NCBI GenBank assembly: GCA_016713275.1
Contig: JADJPL010000004.1
Span: 186,001-250,000, forward strand
Length of the DNA stretch: 64,000 bases
Reading direction: 5' to 3'
From: Haliscomenobacter sp.
GTDB lineage: Bacteria > Bacteroidota > Bacteroidia > Chitinophagales > Saprospiraceae
Numbering within the stretch: the stretch's first letter is position 1; each line of letters opens with the position of its first letter. Position numbers and translations under genes: made by a program. The notes under the pieces were generated by a model. The model searched no databases. It saw nothing but the letters and a program-made list of their open reading frames with translations, and had not been told where the DNA came from. Shown in pieces: positions 28,101 to 40,123 of this stretch.

Positions 28101-30805
28101 TCGCCAATGGCACTGAAGCCCGTCCGATCATCTTCACTGCCGAAGCCGACAATGTAAACGACCCAGCTGACCTGACCAGCCTCGACCGCGGTTTGTGGGG
28201 CGGCCTTGTCATCCTCGGCCGCGCCATCATCGGCGAAGACGGCGGCGAAGAAAACATCGAAGGCATTCCTTCTACCGAGAATAAAGCCCGTTACGGCGGC
28301 GCCAACGATGCAGACAACTCCGGTATCCTGCGCTACGTATCGATCCGCCACGCCGGCGCGGAGATCGCTCCCGACAACGAGATCAACGGCCTTACCATGG
28401 GTGGCGTTGGTAGCGGTACCACCATCGACTTCATCGAAGTGTTTGCCAACGAAGACGACGGCATTGAGCTCTTCGGCGGTAAAGTAGACATCAAGCACGC
28501 CGTCGTTTCCTTCTGCGGCGACGACAGCTACGACTACGACGAAAGCTGGGGCGGACGCGGCCAGTTCTGGTTCTCTATCCAGAATGCCCAAACCGGCGAC
28601 AACGCCGGCGAATTCGACGGCTCCGAGAAAACCGACCTCACGCCGAAGAACTTCCCGACGATCTTCAACGCCACCTTCATCGGCGCCGGCGCTTCCAGCG
28701 CACGCAGCGGTAACGACGGGTTCGACATCCGCGCCGACGCAGCCGTAGCGTTCAACAACTCCATCGTGACCGACTTTGGCGGCAAGGGCTTGCGTCTCCG
28801 CAACCAGACCGCCAGCGACTCCTACGCGCGTCTGACCGGCGGCGATACCAAGTTCTCAACAACATCTGGAACGGTTTTGGCGCAGGCAACACCCCTGACA
28901 AGTTTATCGAGTTGTACACCAACAATGCAGGCGGTACCCTTCAGACCATCCTCGACTCCATCACCAAGTGGAACAACCAGGTTGTTGATCCTCTGCTCGG
29001 CGGTATTTCCCGCACCAACAATGCAGGGCTCGATCCCCGTCCGAACCAGGGCTCTCCTGCCCTGGCCGGCGCGCTGGCTCCTGCCGATAGCTGGTTCACC
29101 GCTACGACCTACCGCGGCGCGTTCTCCAACTCCACCAACTGGGCGGAGAACTGGACTGCTCTGGCGCAATACGGTTTCTTTGGCGACCTCGCTACCCGCG
29201 ATCAGGAAGTCATCACCGATGCCGACCTCGTGGCTGGCGGAACCTATACCTGGACGAAGGACAAGGAGTACATCCTCGACGGATATGTTTTCCTGGAAGA
29301 AGGCGGCAAGCTCACCATTGAGCCCGGCACCGTAATCAAAGGCCGCAACAAGCCGACCAACGGCGTCGATAAGTCTTCTGCGCTGATCATTACCCGCGGC
29401 GCGCAGATCTTCGCCAATGGCACCAAAGCGCTGCCGATCATCTTCACTGCCGAAGCCGACAATGTAAACGACCCAGCTGACCTGACCAGCCTCGACCGCG
29501 GTTTGTGGGGCGGCCTTGTCATCCTCGGCCGCGCCATCATCGGCGAAGACGGCGGCGAAGAAAACATCGAAGGTATTCCTTCTACCGAGAATAAAGCCCG
29601 CTACGGCGGTACCAACGATGCCGACAACTCGGGTTCGCTCAAATACGTGTCGATCCGCCACGCCGGCGCAGAGATCGCTCCCGACAACGAGATCAACGGC
29701 CTTACCCTCGGCGGCGTTGGCAGCGGTACCACCATCGACTACATCGAAGTCTTTGCTAATGAAGACGACGGCATCGAGCTCTTCGGCGGTAAAGTAGACA
29801 TCAAGCACGCCGTCGTTTCCTTCTGCGGCGACGACAGCTACGACTACGACGAAAGCTGGGGCGGCCGCGGTCAGTTCTGGTTCTCCATCCAGAATGCCCA
29901 AACCGGCGACAACGCCAGCGAATTCGACGGCTCCGAGAAAAACCGACCTCACGCCGAAGAACTTCCCGACCATCTTCAACGCCACCTTCATCGGCGCAGG
30001 CGCTTCCAGCGGACGTACCGGTAACGACGGGTTTGACATCCGCTCCGACGCAGCGGTCGTGTTCAATAACTCCATCGTGACCGACTTCGGCGGCAAAGGC
30101 TTGCGCATCCGCAACCAAACGGCCAGCGACTCCTACGCGCGTCTGACCGGCGGCGATACCAAGTTCCTCAACAACATCTGGTTCGGATTTGGCGCAGGGA
30201 ACACCCCTGACAAGTTTATCGAGTTGTATACCAACAACGCAGGCGGTACCCTTCAGACCATCCTCGACTCCATCACCAAGTGGAACAACCAAGTCGTTGA
30301 TCCTCTGCTCGGCGGTATCTCCCGGACTAACAACGGCGGCCTTGATCCTCGTCCAAATGCAGGTTCTCCGGCATTGAGCGGCGCGCTTACCCCTGCCGAC
30401 AACTGGTTCGAGACCACTACGTACCGCGGCGCATTCGGCCTGACCAACTGGGCCGACGAATGGTCTGCACTGGCACAGTATGGCTTCTTTGGCAAACTCG
30501 CTACCGAAGTAGTCGAACTGGGCGAAAACGACCGCGGGTTGAAACTCGACGTTCCAACTCCGAACCCTGCCAGCAATTTTGCTCTGGTGAACTTCAACCT
30601 GCCAGCAGCTTCTATGGTTAACTTCCGCACCTTCGACCTCTCCGGCCGGATGATCGATCAAGCAAACCTTGGACTGTTCCAGAAAGGCGAAAATCAGTTC
30701 AACCTGAATGTAACGAAATACCAGACAGGCCTTTACATTCTGGCCATCAAAACAGAATTTGGAGTGGTAACGCAGAAATTTGCCGTTGCTAATGCCAAAA
30801 ACTAA
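25199..30805 (+). CDS. Giant repeat surface protein with T9SS type A sorting domain, two frame breaks
   Basis: Restoring two single-base errors gives one gene of about 1,868 codons. A signal peptide (MRKLYLLFGLLGLSLALSAQ) is followed by four tandem units of about 437 residues. Each runs from ITDxxLVxxxTYTWT through IEPGTVIKGRNKP, LIITRGAQIFA, LWGGLVILG, GGVGSGTTIDFIEVFANED, SFCGDDSYDYDESWGGRGQF and YGFFGDL. This resembles Bacteroidota secreted beta-helix proteins. The end (LDVPTPNPASNFALVNFNLP ... YQTGLYILAIKT) is a type A sorting domain for T9SS export. Breaks: a C lost at about 28855 and an A gained at 29937-29942, both shown by comparison with sister repeats. A TonB receptor follows. The ligand is unknown. 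Confidence 0.88.
25269..30508 (+). repeat. Four tandem coding repeats of about 1.31 kb
   Basis: The units begin near 25269, 26582, 27893 and 29204. Units 2, 3 and 4 are nearly identical over long blocks at DNA level, including silent positions. Unit 1 differs more, and the last third of unit 4 is closer to unit 1 (SGRTGNDGFDI, LRIRNQT). This pattern fits recent duplication plus gene conversion. Such tracts are prone to copy-number change and to assembly collapse. Confidence 0.9.
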
Positions 30806-30826
30806 TTAAAACTTAACGATTTGTTA

Positions 30827-30859
30827 ATGCCGCTCCCCGAATCGGGGAGCGGCATTTTT
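30827..30859 (+). terminator. Rho-independent terminator
   Basis: A perfect 13-bp stem (ATGCCGCTCCCCG / CGGGGAGCGGCAT) with loop AAT is followed by T5. It lies 21 bases after the giant repeat gene and 27 bases before the TonB receptor ATG, so the receptor needs its own promoter or readthrough. Confidence 0.92.
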
Positions 30860-30886
30860 GTTAATTTCGCGCCAAATTTTTAACAA

Positions 30887-33749
30887 ATGAGGAAATGTAT
30901 CTACGCCCTTTTGGCTCTTCTCTTCCCGCTATGGGTAATTGCCCAGGAAGGCTCCATTAGCGGAACGATTAACGACGAAAAAACCGGGGAGCCCCTGATC
31001 GGCGCCAGCGTGTTTATTGAAGGCGCCGCTTCCGGCTCTTCTACCGACTTCGACGGGAAATACCAGTTCAAACTGCCCGTCGGAACGTATACCATCATCG
31101 TCAGCTACACCGGCTACTCGGAAAAACAGTTTACCGAGGTGGTGATCAAAGCAGACGAAACGACCTATCTCGATGCCGCGCTGAACGAGGAAGGCATTCA
31201 GTTGGATGCCGTGGTCGTCACCGCCAAGGCTACCGAACGGTCAGAAAACGCCATCCTGCTGCTTCAACGCCGGTCGGACAAAATCCAGGATGGGATTTCT
31301 TCCCAGGAGATGAGCCGTTTTGCGGTGAGCGACGTGGCGGCAGCTATGAAAAAGGTTACCGGCGCTACGGTTTCCGGCGACAAGTACATTTACATCCGGG
31401 GATTGGGCGACCGCTATTCGCTATCCCAATTAAACGGCTTGATTATCCCCAGCACCGACCCCTACCGCAACGGCGCCCAGTTGGACCTTATTCCCACCAA
31501 CCTGCTGGACAACATCATTACGTCCAAAACCTTCACCCCTGATCTTCCCGGGACCTTTACCGGGGGGAACGTGGATATCCGGACCAAAAGCTTCCCGGAA
31601 GAGTTTTCGCTTTCTTTCTCTGTTTCTGGAGAATACAATACCCAATCCAACCTGGTGGACAACTTTCTCACCCACGAAGGCGGCCCTGGCGATTACTGGG
31701 GATTCGTAGGAGAAGACCGGGAATTGCCTGCTATCCTGGCCGACCCGGCAATCCGCAACCAGCTTTCCGGCGATATCCCCATTACTGCCCGTCTTGGAAA
31801 CGCCTCCCAGGCGGCAAAGCGCAAAGAAATTGCCGAACTTTCCGATGTGACTTCCAAAATCCTCAATCGCCAGTTCTCCCCCACCGAAAAAAGCACGCCC
31901 CTGGGCCATAGCTACGGGGTGACCTTCGGCAATCAGTTTTCCCTGTTCAATAAACCATTGGGCGTCATTTTTTCTGCTTCGTTCAAACAAAGTTACGAGC
32001 ACCTGGACCGCTTCCAGAAAGCCAACTGGCTCCTCTTCGACGTCAACGACAACCTGTTGCTAAACCAGGGCGATTTTGAAGATACCCGTTCTACGGAAAA
32101 CCCGACACTCAACGGGCTCTTTGGCTTGGCCTACAAGTTAAGCCCCCGCCATACGATCAGCTTTAATGCGCTCTACAACCACAATACCGAGAAACAATCC
32201 CGGTATGTATTTGGCTCCCGCCCCGATAATATCGTGTATCCGGAACAACTTCAGGCCCGCGGATTGAGCTTTACCGAACGTGAACTCATCAGCTATCAAT
32301 TGGGAGGAGAACATGCGTTTGAAAAGCTCAACGACGCCCGGATCGAGTGGAAAGTCAGCCTCACCAATTCTTCCATGGATGACCCCTACACCCGCTTCTT
32401 CGAAAACCAGTGGGATGTGGTCAACGACGTCTTTGATATTCCGCTTTCCAACGTACAGCAGCCGTTCTACTTCTTCCGCGAATTAACCGACGAGCAAATC
32501 GCCGGCAAGCTGGATCTTACCCTGCCTTTTTCCAAGACCAAAGGCAACAAGGTCAAGTTTGGAACGATGCTGACCCAAAAGGACCGCGAGTTTACCGAGT
32601 ACCGGTTTAACATCGCTACCAGCTCCGTTGCGGAAGCCTATACCGTCAGTGGGAATCCGGAGATCTTCACCCGCGACGCCAATATGGGGATTATCGGAAC
32701 CGATAACGTCAACGGAGGCCGTTATTTCATCGGCAACTACCTCATTGATGCCACCGTGCCGGATAACAACTACACCGGATACGACGACGTGCTGGCGTTT
32801 TATGGCATGATCACCCTCCAGCTCAATGAAAAACTGAAATTTGTAGGCGGCGCGCGGTACGAGAAAACCGACCTCTTCGCTGAAAGCGCAGCAGCCAGCA
32901 AGCCGGATTCCGCCCGGATCAGGGCAGATTGATGATTCAGACTTGCTCCCTTCGCTGAATCTGATCTACAACCTGAAGGAAAATATGAACCTGCGGGCGT
33001 CGTTCTCTCAAACCCTTGCCCGCCCCAACATGCGCGAATTAGCGCCTTTTGCCGCGTATGACGCGCCGACCAAAGAGTTCTATCTCGGAAACCCGAAATT
33101 GGACAAAACAAATATTTCCAACTTCGACTTGCGCTGGGAATACTTCATGAATCCGGGCGAACTCCTCGCCATCAGCGGCTACTACAAATCTTTCAACAAC
33201 CCGATCGTTCAGCAGTACCGCCGTTCGGCATCTCCCGAGATCGAATTCACCAATGTGGATAAGGGCTTCTTGTATGGAATTGAATTGGAATTCCGCAAAG
33301 ATCTGGAAGATTGGATCGGTTTTATGCGCAATTTCAAACTGAACACCAACTTCTCCTTCATCGACTCCAAACTGGACGTAGTGGATTTCACGGGAGTGGA
33401 CCGCGATAACCGCCCCTTTGAAGGCCAGGCGCCGTTTATTGTGAATGCCGGTTTGAATTATGTCAACAAGGAAGCCGGTTTGGATGCCATTCTTGCCCTG
33501 AACATTGTCGGCGACCGTATGAGCGTTATTGGCCGGGAAGGAACCCCCGACATTTACGACCGTTCCCGCACGCAGCTCGATTTCAATATTATCAAGGAAT
33601 TGGGCAAGTTACAAGCGCGTTTTTCCGCTAAAAACCTGCTGAACGCGCCTTATGTCCTTTCCTCGGAGTACAAGGGACAAGATTTTGTGTACAGCAAATT
33701 CCAACGAGGCGTTACGTTTGGTTTAGGGCTTTCCTATACGATCCGGTAA
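30887..33749 (+). CDS. TonB-dependent receptor with CarboxypepD-like N-terminal domain, one frame break
   Basis: A signal peptide (MRKCIYALLALLFPLWVIAQ) is followed by a carboxypeptidase-regulatory-like domain (residues about 22-105: GSISGTINDEKTGEPLIGAS). The plug comes next (about 120-240: IYIRGLGDRYSLSQLNGLI, FTGGNVDIRTKSFPEE), then a large barrel. The frame breaks near 32925, where one extra G turns GQIDDSDLLPSLN out of frame. After it come the conserved LRASFSQTLARPNMRELAPF and the final strand (GVTFGLGLSYTIR). Joined, it has about 953 residues. Receptors of this type often sit beside T9SS-exported beta-helix proteins like the preceding one. The substrate is unknown. Confidence 0.9.
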
Positions 33750-33768
33750 TTGCCTGCTTTTCTTAATT

Positions 33769-33808
33769 AAAAGCCGTTCGCCAAAATTTGGCGAACGGCT
33801 TTTTACGT
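33769..33808 (+). terminator. Bidirectional terminator between convergent genes
   Basis: 17-bp arms (AAAAGCCGTTCGCCAAA / TTTGGCGAACGGCTTTT) are flanked by A-run and T-run, 20 bases after the receptor stop. The opposing giant gene ends at 33875, so it can serve both strands. Confidence 0.9.
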
Positions 33809-33874
33809 TGGGACTGCCCGGAGCAGCTTAAAAGTAGATTCACCCCATTTCTGGTCGGATACAAAGCCTTTTCC

Positions 33875-36800
33875 TCACCGCACCAAGGTCACGTCTCCTT
33901 CGAACTTATCGGTGCTGCCATCGATAAATTCTACTTCGGCATAATAGGCATAGACCCCCGCATTTTGCAATTCGCCCCTGTGGAAGCCATTCCAGCCGTA
34001 TATCGGGTCGTTAGGGGGAAAGTCGTAGTTGTCGTACACCATGGTCCCCCAGCGGTTAAACAGTTTCAAGGTTTTGATCCGAACGACGTCCAGGCCGGAA
34101 AAGATCATGAACACGTCGTTGCTGCCATCTCCATTGGGAGAGAATGCATTGGGGATGTAAACGCGCTGGGTGCGATCTACGAAGACCGTCACCTGATCGG
34201 AGGCCTCACAGCCATTAGTGTCGCGAACGGTGGCAGCATATTCAGTGGTATTCAAAGGCTGCAGCCTTAGCTCGCGAGCCGTCTTATTCTGAAGGGTGTC
34301 CGGTTGGGTCCAGACCAGGCTTTCCAGGGTTTCCTCCGGGATATTGGTCAACGCCACCAGGCGGACGATTTCTCCTCGTTTAATAAACAGATCGTCTCCC
34401 AGGTTGAGTTCAGGGGCGATTCCTGCGTCGATCGTAAACCGCTCCGTATACTCGCACCCCTGGGCGTCCTGGACCGTGATCCGGTATACGCCGGGTTTCA
34501 GGTTGGAGAAATTCTGGTTCGCCGAATAACCGTCTGCTCCGCTCAGGCGGAACAAATAAGGCGCTTCACCTCCTGCCACCAGCCGGATAGCCATGCTTCC
34601 GTTTTGGAGGCCAACACAGGTTTCCGGACGAATATCCAGTTCCAGGCTATCGGGTATATCGCCATCGAGCAGCACTTCGGCCGAATCCGTATCGATGCAG
34701 CCATTTCTGGGGTCTCTGGATTGATACAGATAAATTCCCGGGAGCGAGACGGTAAGCTCCGGCCTCCGGCTCAGGATGAACCCGGTGGAGGCGTCCCGCC
34801 AGAAATACTCCCAATCCGGGTTGGGGGTTTCCCCGCCCAGGGTTGCTTCCAGCGAAAGGCAATCCAGGGCTTGGTCCGCCCCTGCCACCGCAACGGGAGG
34901 AACGGTGTCGATACCGACGAGCGCCGAATCCTGGCCAGCGCACCCATTACGGGCGTTGACGACGCTCAAGGCATACCTTCCGGGGAAGGTGATCCAGGCG
35001 CTGGTACCGGCACTAATAGGGGATGCGGCGCCTTCCAAACTCCAGGTATAAAGCCATTGTTGTCCAAAGGGAGGCGCATTCGAGCGCAGGAGGATGGAAT
35101 CCTGGTCGCAGGTGAGTATCCCGGCATCGAGAATCGCAGGAACCGGGGCTACGGTATCGATCCCTATGGTCAGGCTGGTTTGGGCCCTGCACCCGGTTAA
35201 GGTATCCAATACCTCCAAAAAATAATGCCCAGGCTGGGTTACCCCAACGCGGATGGAATCGCTGCCCAGGGGTCCGGGGGTCCCTTCCCGGGTCCTATAT
35301 ATACCTGAAAACCGGCCCCGAAGCCGACCCGGCGCCGTTGAGGAAGATTTGAGGGGTAACGCAATCCAGCGTGTCTTCGTCCGCCAACGCTACGGCCGGC
35401 GTATAGGAAGCTTCGACCACCGACACCTGAGCAGACAGGGAAGGGCAGCCATACACCGAATCGGCCACAACAAGCCGGTACAAGCCCGGCACGCTCACCT
35501 GAGGGCGAAGCAGGTTTCGGTTCTGGGCGTTGATCCCAGGGCCCTCCCAGGCCGCCAGAACCCCCATCAGGCTGGCCGCCGGGGCGCCTAACGGCACGGA
35601 CCTTCTATTGCACGTCAGGCTGGTATCCACTCCCGGATCGGGCACTGGGGGGCTCCACCAGGCGGACCGTTGCCGTGTCGGTCCCGATGCACCCCAGGTC
35701 GTTCGTAACCGTAACCCCGACCAAACCAGGTTGGGTAACCGTGATGCCCGGCCCCAGGATGCCATTGCTCCAGGCTACGGTTTGGAAAGTATCTGCAACA
35801 AACAGCGAGGCCATACTATCCGCACAGAAAAACAAATCGCCTCCAATATCCGGCTCAGGAACGGGCGCCTGAACTACCCGAACGCTGTCCCTATCCGTAC
35901 AACCGTTGGCAGCTTCGACCTCCAGGACATACCAACCTGGCTGGGAAACCGTTATTTGGCGGGTGGTCAGGGTATCCGGAAACCACCGATATCCCGGGAA
36001 GAGCCCCGAGGAGGTCAAAACCGTCGAATCTCCGGGGCATATTTCCTGGCGGCCAACAGCCAGCGCATCCGGGGATTGAATCGCAATCACCCGAACCTGC
36101 GCTTTTCCGTCGCATCCAATGGTGTCGGTGATGGTCACGCCATAGGTGCTATCCTGCCGGACGACAATCCGGTTGGTCGTTTCGCCGGTCGTCCAGGAAT
36201 AGCTGGCAAACCCGGCTTCGACCTCCAGAACCACGGAGTCTTTGGTGCATAAAAACTTTTCTCCGTCTATGATAGGGAACGGAATCCTCGACTGGACCAC
36301 CTCCACCTCATCCGAAATCGTGCACCCGTTGGAGCCAAAAACCAATATGCCATACCTGCCGGGGCGGGAAACGACGATCGAAGTGTCGCCTACGACCCCG
36401 TTGGTCCAGTTATAAAACACATGCCCTGCCGGTACGGAAAGCCGGGTAGAATCCCCTCGGCAAATCGAAAGGTCTCCGACAATTTCAATATCCGGCGCCG
36501 GGCGTTCGATCACTTCCTTGCGCGCCGTTAGCAAGCAGCCATTAAAATCGGTCACCGTCACCCGGTATTCCCCGCCCCGTCCAATATATACGAGATCGGT
36601 GGTGTCTCCGGTAGACCACAGGTAATTCAAATAACGGTTCCCTGTGACGATAAGCGGGATTTGCTGCCCTTCACAAAACTCTCCTGCGCCAAAAATACTG
36701 GGGGTAAACACGCGAATCGAATCCACGCGAAAAAACACGCTGGAGATGCAATAATTCGTATCCAGTACCGTCAGCTGGTAATTCCCCGCCTGCTTAACCG

Positions 36801-39502
36801 AGAGAAAAGGTTTCGAACTCCCATCCGACCAGGTATACGAGATAAAACCGGCGCCTGCTTCCAGGCGGACGCTGTCGCCCTGGCAAAACTGGTAGTTACC
36901 AGGCTGAAGATCGGGGGGGATGGGCGCATCGGTATCGACCTGAATCGAGTCGGTGCGGGTACACCCATCCAGGGTAGCCACCGTAACCGAATAAATCCCC
37001 GGCTGGCGCACCTGGATCAGGGAATCGATCTCCCCGGTAGACCATTCGTATCGGAAGTACGCTCTGGGCACGTGAATGGTGGTAAACGACCCCTCGCAGA
37101 ATCGGCCAGGGCCTTCAATTTCCACCTCCGGGTTGTCCAGCAAACGCAAGTCGGCCCTTCCATATCCCACGCAACCGTTGGAATCAATCACCTCGACGGA
37201 ATACTCTCTTTGAGCCATAACCACAATGGAATCGTTCTGATCGCCGGTGGACCACCGGTACGAATCAAATCCCGGCGTAGCATAGAGCTGAGTAACCGTT
37301 CCTTCGCAGGCAACGGAGTCCCCCCGGACTTCTACCACCGGAGACGGAACGCTGCGCAACATGACCGAAGTCCCGCCACGGCACCCATTCTGGTCGACTA
37401 CCAGCACATCGTAACGGCCTGGGATTCGGGCCTCCAACTGAGGCAACGTATCTCCATTGGACCACAGATAGCCCGAAAAGCCGTTCTGCACGCTAAGCAG
37501 AGAAAAGGTATCGGGGCAAATGGTCAGCAAGCCCCCGATGATGGGTACGGGGTTGGGATGAACGGTCAAGGTAAGCGAATCGGAACTGATACACCCATTA
37601 AACCCCGTTACGGTAACCCGGTACGTGCCGCTTTGATCGACCCGAATATCGGGAAAAATTTCCCCGGTAGACCAGATATACGAAGCAAAGGTGCCTGGGG
37701 AAATCCGGTCGAACTGCCCTTCGCAGAGTTCGGTGGGTCCGGTCATCCGGGTCTTGGGCTTAGCCAAGGTATCGACTACCGCCGTATCCCTGCCAACGCA
37801 ATTAAAGGTATCCGAAACAGTTACAATAAACACTCCGGGCTGTCTGAGAATCTGGAAGGAATCCTGGACGGCATTAGACCATTGATAGCTTTTTGTAACC
37901 CGGCGTAGCGATCAGTAAGGTAGACCCGCCGCTGCAGAAAGTCCGGTCGCCGGAAATCACCGGAACAGGATTATCCCTTCTGGTGATCAGGATGCTGTCT
38001 ACGCTTTCGCAGGAGTTCAGGTCGCTGACCGTTAGCCGGAGCAGCCCAGGAGTATTGACCACGGCAGAATCCAGCGCGCTGCCGTTGGACCAGGCATACG
38101 ACTGAAACCCGGCATTGGCCCGGATGGTCGTGGACGTTCCTTCGCAAAAATAGGATTGCCCCTTAAGGGTAGGTTTTTGCGGGATGACGTTGCGCACCGT
38201 TGTTCCACCGGTAACGAAGCACCCATCCGAGTCGGTCAGGGTGACCCCGTAGAAATCACCGGTTTGGACGGTAATCGTTTGGACGGTGTCTCCGTTGGTC
38301 CATTGGTAGGAAGCATAGCCCGGATCGGCTGTCAATTGGGAGGATTCCCCGGGACAAAGGATAGAATCCCCCAGAACCGTTGGGCTCGGGAGGTTTTTGG
38401 ACTGTACGGTAAACGTATCCGTTCCCTGGCAACCCAAGTGGTTGGTCACGGTAAGCCCGTATTCCCTTGTTTCGGTAACCAGAATAGACGGAGCAGTCTC
38501 GTTTCCAGGGGACCATCGATAAGCGGCAAACCCAGGCGGCGCCCTCAGTGTAGCCGTATCGCCGGGACAAATAATGCGTTCGCCGGTTATTTCCGGTTGA
38601 GGAAGCGGCAGGACATTGACCGCGATTTCATCGGTATGTTCGCAGTTCCCCTCCCCTATCGTAGCGATAAACGAAAACAAGCCGGCGGCATTTGCAGGGA
38701 TAGTAATGCGGGTTATCGCGGAATCACGTTGTTCAATAAAGGAATCGGCTTCTCCAACTCCAGACCAACGCACCGAAGCGTTCCCGTTGGTATTTGCGGC
38801 GCTCACGGTCAGATTCAGGGTAGTCCCTGCGCAAATCGAGGTATCCGGTTTGGCGTCCACTGTAACGAGATCGCAGTTGGGATTGGCAATGCAATTAAGA
38901 AAGGGCGCTGCCCGCCCGCCCCAATTCAGCCGGAAGGACTGGGCGAGGGTCGAATCAAAATTCGTCCCGCCAATACCGACAAAAAAATCGATCAGCATGA
39001 AAAAACCCTGTCCGGGCTGTACGATCAGGGAATCGACAAACCCGTCGCCGGTTAGATCTTCGGTGGTATCCACCGCTCCGCCGCCCAACCCGGTCCGGAT
39101 AATATTCTGATTGGGCGAAATTTGGGCAAAGGAGCAACGCACCGGGCTGCCCAGGCTGTCGCACGTCAGGTTTGGGCCATAAATGGCAAAATCGTAGTCC
39201 TGGCCTCTGATGCGGACCGAATCCGACAAGGTGAAAGAAATCCCGTACCCGGGAGGCATATCTTTGCGAAACTCAAAGTAAAACCAAACGGAAATATTCT
39301 CCCTGCGTTCGAGGCAGCCCTGGTCGTTTTTGGGATTGAGGAAATCATCCAAACCGGCGCCAAAGCGGGGCGTAAAAGAAAATGGCCTGTCATCGCAAAT
39401 GACAATGGCTCTCCGGCAATCGTTGGGCTGGGCATGGAGCGCAAGGGCCGGCAGAACGAACCACAGGCTGCAAATCAGGTTTTTGAGATTATCTTTACCC
39501 AT
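33875..39502 (-). CDS. Giant PKD/Ig-like repeat protein with T9SS type B (gliding-type) sorting domain, three frame breaks
   Basis: Joining four open segments gives about 1,875 residues. A signal peptide (NLICSLWFVLPALALHAQ) leads into an N-terminal domain (about residues 25-230: DCRRAIVICDDRPFSF, DYDFAIYGP). About seventeen repeats of some 80 residues follow, each with the pattern ICPGDSxxL ... GYxSYxWSNGD ... PGxYxVTVTDxxGC. The end (YIPNAFSPNGDGSNDVF, LFNRWGTMVYDN, GVYAYYAEVEF) is the CHU_C type B sorting domain that directs T9SS export. Breaks lie near 37890, 35640 and 35295. It is probably a cell-surface adhesin or matrix protein. The start at 39502 begins MGKDNLKN. Confidence 0.88.
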
Positions 39503-39679
39503 AGGGTTCCTTTTGTGTAGCGGGGTCCGGATTGGTCCTCGGTGTCCTTGCAACTACCTCAAAAGGGTGCTGCATCAATAAAATTCACCATTTACTAACG
39601 CTGGAGCTCCTTCCAAATTGCTGCAAGGAATCACTTTTCACGCAAGCCGCTTTTTCCTGCAATAAGGTATCTCTATCTC

Positions 39680-39771
39680 CACACTACTGGACATTTTGGA
39701 AAATAGACCTTTCAGGTTTCGGAAACCTGGAAGGTCTGGGTGCCAGGAAAACGAAAATGTCCAGTAGTGTG
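39680..39771 (+). mobile_element. MITE family A, copy 2 (92 bp, best preserved)
   Basis: It has exact 18-bp terminal inverted repeats (CACACTACTGGACATTTT and complement) around a central palindrome (TTTCAGGTTTCGGAAACCTGGAA). It is flanked by an exact 9-bp direct repeat CTCTATCTC (39671-39679 and 39772-39780), the expected target duplication. No coding capacity. It lies upstream of the giant PKD-like gene. Confidence 0.92.
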
Positions 39772-39854
39772 CTCTATCTCACATGTTATAAAAACAAAAT
39801 ACAAGATATAATGCCTTCTTCCTGCCCCCAAAATGTTGTAAAGGCGAATTTAAC

Positions 39855-40048
39855 TAGAAGCTATCTCAAAACTTAAGAATATGACGTTCTCCCCCTTTGA
39901 AGGAGGTCGGGGGGATGAAACCTTTCCCCAGCACCCCGGAGGTTTCATCCCCCTAACCCCCTTCAAAGGGGGAAAGCGCTTCGCAAGCCTTTGCCAAGGG
40001 GTTACGGAATGCCGTCCACACCCTGGTAAGGGTTTGAGATGGCTTCTA
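39855..40048. mobile_element. MITE family C, copy 1, with internal long hairpin
   Basis: The ends are TAGAAGCTATCTCAAAAC (39855-39872) and GGTTTGAGATGGCTTCTA (40031-40048), inverted with two or three mismatches. Inside, arms of 33 bases (39890-39922 and 39941-39973, CCCCCTTTGAAGG ... GGGGGATGAAACC type) can form a strong hairpin. About 39974-40033 matches, in reverse orientation, the left part of copy 2 at 41435. The 570-base gap between the PKD-like gene and proline dehydrogenase contains only this element, MITE A copy 2 and the hairpin at 40059. Confidence 0.75.
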
Positions 40049-40058
40049 ATCCAGGTAC

Positions 40059-40121
40059 GTTTAGGCGTTGGGGCGTAAGCCCCTCCAACGCCTAAACGCC
40101 TTAACGCCCCAACGCCTAAAC
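40059..40121 (-). repeat. Hairpin repeat after the proline dehydrogenase gene
   Basis: Perfect 18-bp arms GTTTAGGCGTTGGGGCGT (40059-40076) and complement (40104-40121) begin three bases beyond the proline dehydrogenase stop. There is no T-run, so it may stabilise the mRNA end rather than terminate strictly. Similar GGCGTTTAGGCG words occur near 54950. Confidence 0.7.
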
Positions 40122-40123
40122 CC

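Noticed and set aside
26453..28591. Long minus-strand open frame (over 700 codons) opposite the giant repeat gene
   Set aside because: It repeats in step with the sense repeats, has no start signals or family features, and arises from the GC-rich codon pattern of the sense strand. The same applies to open frames at 28822-30114 and 29801-30661.
36661..37908. Plus-strand open frame of 415 codons opposite the PKD-like giant
   Set aside because: The composition (many Arg, Pro, Gly) mirrors the sense repeats. The sense strand has clear domains and a sorting signal.
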